Shown piece after piece: positions 62,446 to 64,000 of a stretch of 64,000 nt of DNA. The number at the start of each line of letters is the position of its first letter. The first letter of the stretch is position 1. The stretch covers positions 1 through 64,000 of the forward strand of contig NZ_RQIT01000015.1 of the NCBI RefSeq assembly GCF_003837805.1, given 5' to 3'. Below the pieces are notes generated by a model. That model saw nothing but the letters and a program-made list of their open reading frames with translations, made no database searches and was not told the DNA's origin. This DNA is from Bradyrhizobium sp. RP6. Its GTDB lineage: Bacteria; Pseudomonadota; Alphaproteobacteria; Rhizobiales; Xanthobacteraceae. Made by a program: the position numbers and the translations under genes.

Positions 62446-63831
62446 CTATTGCCGCACCCGCACCAGCAGCCCCAGTCCTGCAACGAAGAACACCACCAGC
62501 ACGGCCATGCCGGCCTTCTGGCTTGCGGTCACGGCGGTGATCATGCCGATCAAGAGCGGGCCGACGAAGGATGTCACCTTCCCGGTCAATGCGAACAGGC
62601 CGAAATACTGCGCGATGCGATCCTTCGGTGCGAGGCGGATCAGCAATGTGCGGGAGGCGGCCTGGAGCGGACCGCCGGCTGCGCCGATCAAGCAGCCCAG
62701 CACGAGATAGGCGCGCTCCGCCGCGCTCCAGAACAGGGGAGCGCCTGCTTGCGGCGGTGCGACCTTGACGAACAGGACACTGTCCTTGTCGACCAGAAGG
62801 ATCGCGGCAACCGAGAGCAGCAGGACCAGCAGACTTCCGGCGATCACGCGCTTCGGCCCGAGACGATCGTCGAGCTTGCCGCCGAGCCATGCGCCGAACG
62901 CGCCGGCGATCGCGAGCATGATGCCGAAGGTGCCGATCTGGATCGTGTGCCAGCCGAACGTACCGGCGGCATAGATGCCGCCAAACGCGAACAGCGACAC
63001 CAGACCATCGGTGTAGATCATGTTGGCGAGCAGGAATGCCGCGAGCGACTTCTGCTTGGGCAGGCCGTTGATCGATCGCTTCAGCTCGGACAACCCTTCG
63101 CGCAGCGCCTCGCGCAACGGGCGCTTCGCCGGATAATCCGGCGTGAACAGGAACATCGGCATGACGAAGATGATGAACCATAGCCCGGTCAACGGCCCGG
63201 CAGCGCGGTCGCCCTGATGAGTCACGGGATCGAGCCCGAACGACGGCGTGAAGCCGAGCAACGTGCGACCGGTCTCGGGATTGGCGGCGAGGAAACCGAG
63301 CACGACGATCAGGCTGACGATGCCGCCGACGTAGCCGGTAGCCCAGCCGGTGCCGGAGAGCCGGCCGATGCGCTCCGGCGGCACCAGGGTCGGCATCATC
63401 GCGTTGTTGAAGAGGGTGGCGAACTCCGCACCGACGCTGGCGAGCGCGACCGCGGTGAGCAGCAACGGAATGATGGCGTCATCGCCGGGCTTGCCGATCC
63501 ACAGCGTGCAGGATGCCACCACCAGCACCGCGCCGAATCCTGCAATCCATGGTTTCCTGCGGCCAGCCGCGTCGGCGATGGCCCCCAGCACCGGTGACAG
63601 CAGCGCGATCGCAAGGCCTGCGGCGGCCATCGCAAAACCCCACAACGACTGGCCGGTGGCGGGATTTGGCGCAACGCTGGTCGCGAAATAGGGGGCAAAC
63701 ACGAAGGTCGTGATCAGCGTGAAATAAGGCTGCGCGGCCCAGTCGAAGAAGATCCAGCTGACGACGGCGGCGCGCGGCGGATAGGTCCGCTGCGCGCCGG
63801 CCATACGCACATCGGGGGCAATCGTCGTCAT
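62446..63831 (-). CDS. MFS transporter (UMF1/Atg22-like family)
   Basis: A 461-residue protein with about 12 membrane segments. WIFFDWAAQPYFTLITTFVFAPYF at the start and GAIADAAGRRKPW in the first cytoplasmic loop are hallmarks of the UMF1 family related to yeast vacuolar Atg22 effluxers. The second half has MLAIAGAFGAWLGGKLDDRLGPKRV. The cargo is unknown; amino acid or peptide efflux is a guess by family. The ATG at 63831 gives MTTIAPDV; an in-frame start 44 codons upstream would add a polar, unlikely N-terminus. Confidence 0.9.
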   Translation of the reverse strand: MTTIAPDVRMAGAQRTYPPRAAVVSWIFFDWAAQPYFTLITTFVFAPYFATSVAPNPATGQSLWGFAMAAAGLAIALLSPVLGAIADAAGRRKPWIAGFGAVLVVASCTLWIGKPGDDAIIPLLLTAVALASVGAEFATLFNNAMMPTLVPPERIGRLSGTGWATGYVGGIVSLIVVLGFLAANPETGRTLLGFTPSFGLDPVTHQGDRAAGPLTGLWFIIFVMPMFLFTPDYPAKRPLREALREGLSELKRSINGLPKQKSLAAFLLANMIYTDGLVSLFAFGGIYAAGTFGWHTIQIGTFGIMLAIAGAFGAWLGGKLDDRLGPKRVIAGSLLVLLLSVAAILLVDKDSVLFVKVAPPQAGAPLFWSAAERAYLVLGCLIGAAGGPLQAASRTLLIRLAPKDRIAQYFGLFALTGKVTSFVGPLLIGMITAVTASQKAGMAVLVVFFVAGLGLLVRVRQ

Positions 63832-63932
63832 CCCGCGGTCCTCATCACGAACAGTTTTGTCCCTCTTGGAGCAAACCGTATAGCATTGCAGCGAGGTGTG
63901 TGAACTGGCCCGAGGCCGCGGCGGAAGTTTTG

Positions 63933-64000
63933 ATGATGTCATCATGTTCGACACGGCGGGCATTCTTCGCCTTCATAGCCACTCTGGCGTTCAGTCTCGC
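63933..64000 (+). CDS. N-terminus of a secreted protein (3' partial at window edge)
   Basis: From the ATG at 63933 the frame stays open to the window end and encodes a signal-peptide-like start: a basic n-region with a CSTRRAF stretch and then a hydrophobic FFAFIATLAFSLA. A GGAAG lies 5 bases upstream. The RR pair could be a weak Tat motif. Only 22 residues are visible, so no function can be given. A second ATG directly follows the first, and the start could be either. It is divergent from the MFS gene. Confidence 0.5.
   Translation, partial: MMSSCSTRRAFFAFIATLAFSL

Overview
The window is high-GC alphaproteobacterial chromosome, most likely Bradyrhizobium or a close relative in the Nitrobacteraceae. 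This is inferred from the hemD / Mic60-like / HemY-like cluster divergent from tsaD-gpsA, an IalB-family protein, a DUF1674 (SDHAF4-like) gene, a Tat-dependent PhoD, and several families of short palindromic intergenic repeats of a kind abundant in bradyrhizobial genomes. Nearly all genes are intact and densely packed. I see no transposase, integrase, CRISPR array, toxin-antitoxin pair or phage gene, so this looks like core or conserved accessory chromosome rather than an island.

Layout. 1-5.4 kb: the 3' part of an OmpA-domain protein with a huge Pro/Ala/Thr linker, a homocysteine methyltransferase-type gene divergent from a TetR regulator, and a PhoA-type alkaline phosphatase. 5.5-11.5 kb (minus strand): argG, a PAP2 lipid phosphatase, a small membrane protein, rlmN, an IalB protein and a dienoyl-CoA-reductase-type SDR. 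11.7-18.3 kb: a quinone-oxidoreductase-type MDR enzyme, DUF1232, phhB, a membrane-anchored TAXI binding protein, PhoD, a single-domain response regulator and a Crp/Fnr regulator. 18.4-20.8 kb: a compact three-gene operon of an Lgt-like membrane transferase, a cysteine-rich radical SAM enzyme resembling archaeal tetraether synthase (Tes/MJ0619), and a two-helix membrane protein. This is the most unusual unit in the window. 21-31 kb: typA, a membrane-embedded alpha/beta hydrolase, an amine oxidase, DUF393, a secreted hydrolase, a GNAT gene with a perfect CtrA-type box in front of it, ppa, folD, DUF167, YggT and tRNA-Ala(CGC).

31-43 kb: enoyl-CoA hydratase, a glutamine amidotransferase, an SDR, TerB-like, a zinc-ribbon adenylate/guanylate cyclase, a P450, a Tat-exported lipase-like protein, an MFS exporter, two small secreted four-cysteine proteins, a polysaccharide deacetylase and a Thr/Ser/Ala-rich secreted protein. 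Three GTGA-N6-TCAC palindromes (CRP-like) lie in front of two of these secreted-protein genes. 43-50 kb: tRNA-Thr(CGT), HemY-like, Mic60-like, hemD, tsaD, gpsA and an EVE-domain protein. 50-64 kb: a second class III cyclase, an SRPBCC protein, topoisomerase IB, acs, an L,D-transpeptidase, a membrane-anchored nuclease, DUF1674, rsmB, a heparinase II/III-type protein, purH, an MFS transporter, and the signal peptide of a secreted protein cut by the right edge.

The genes mostly serve housekeeping metabolism (arginine, purine, folate, heme, acetate activation), translation and tRNA/rRNA modification, and the cell envelope. The best candidate for an undescribed system is the 18.4-20.8 kb operon, which by family membership may act on membrane lipids. 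Function assignments come from reading motifs by eye; no database search was run.
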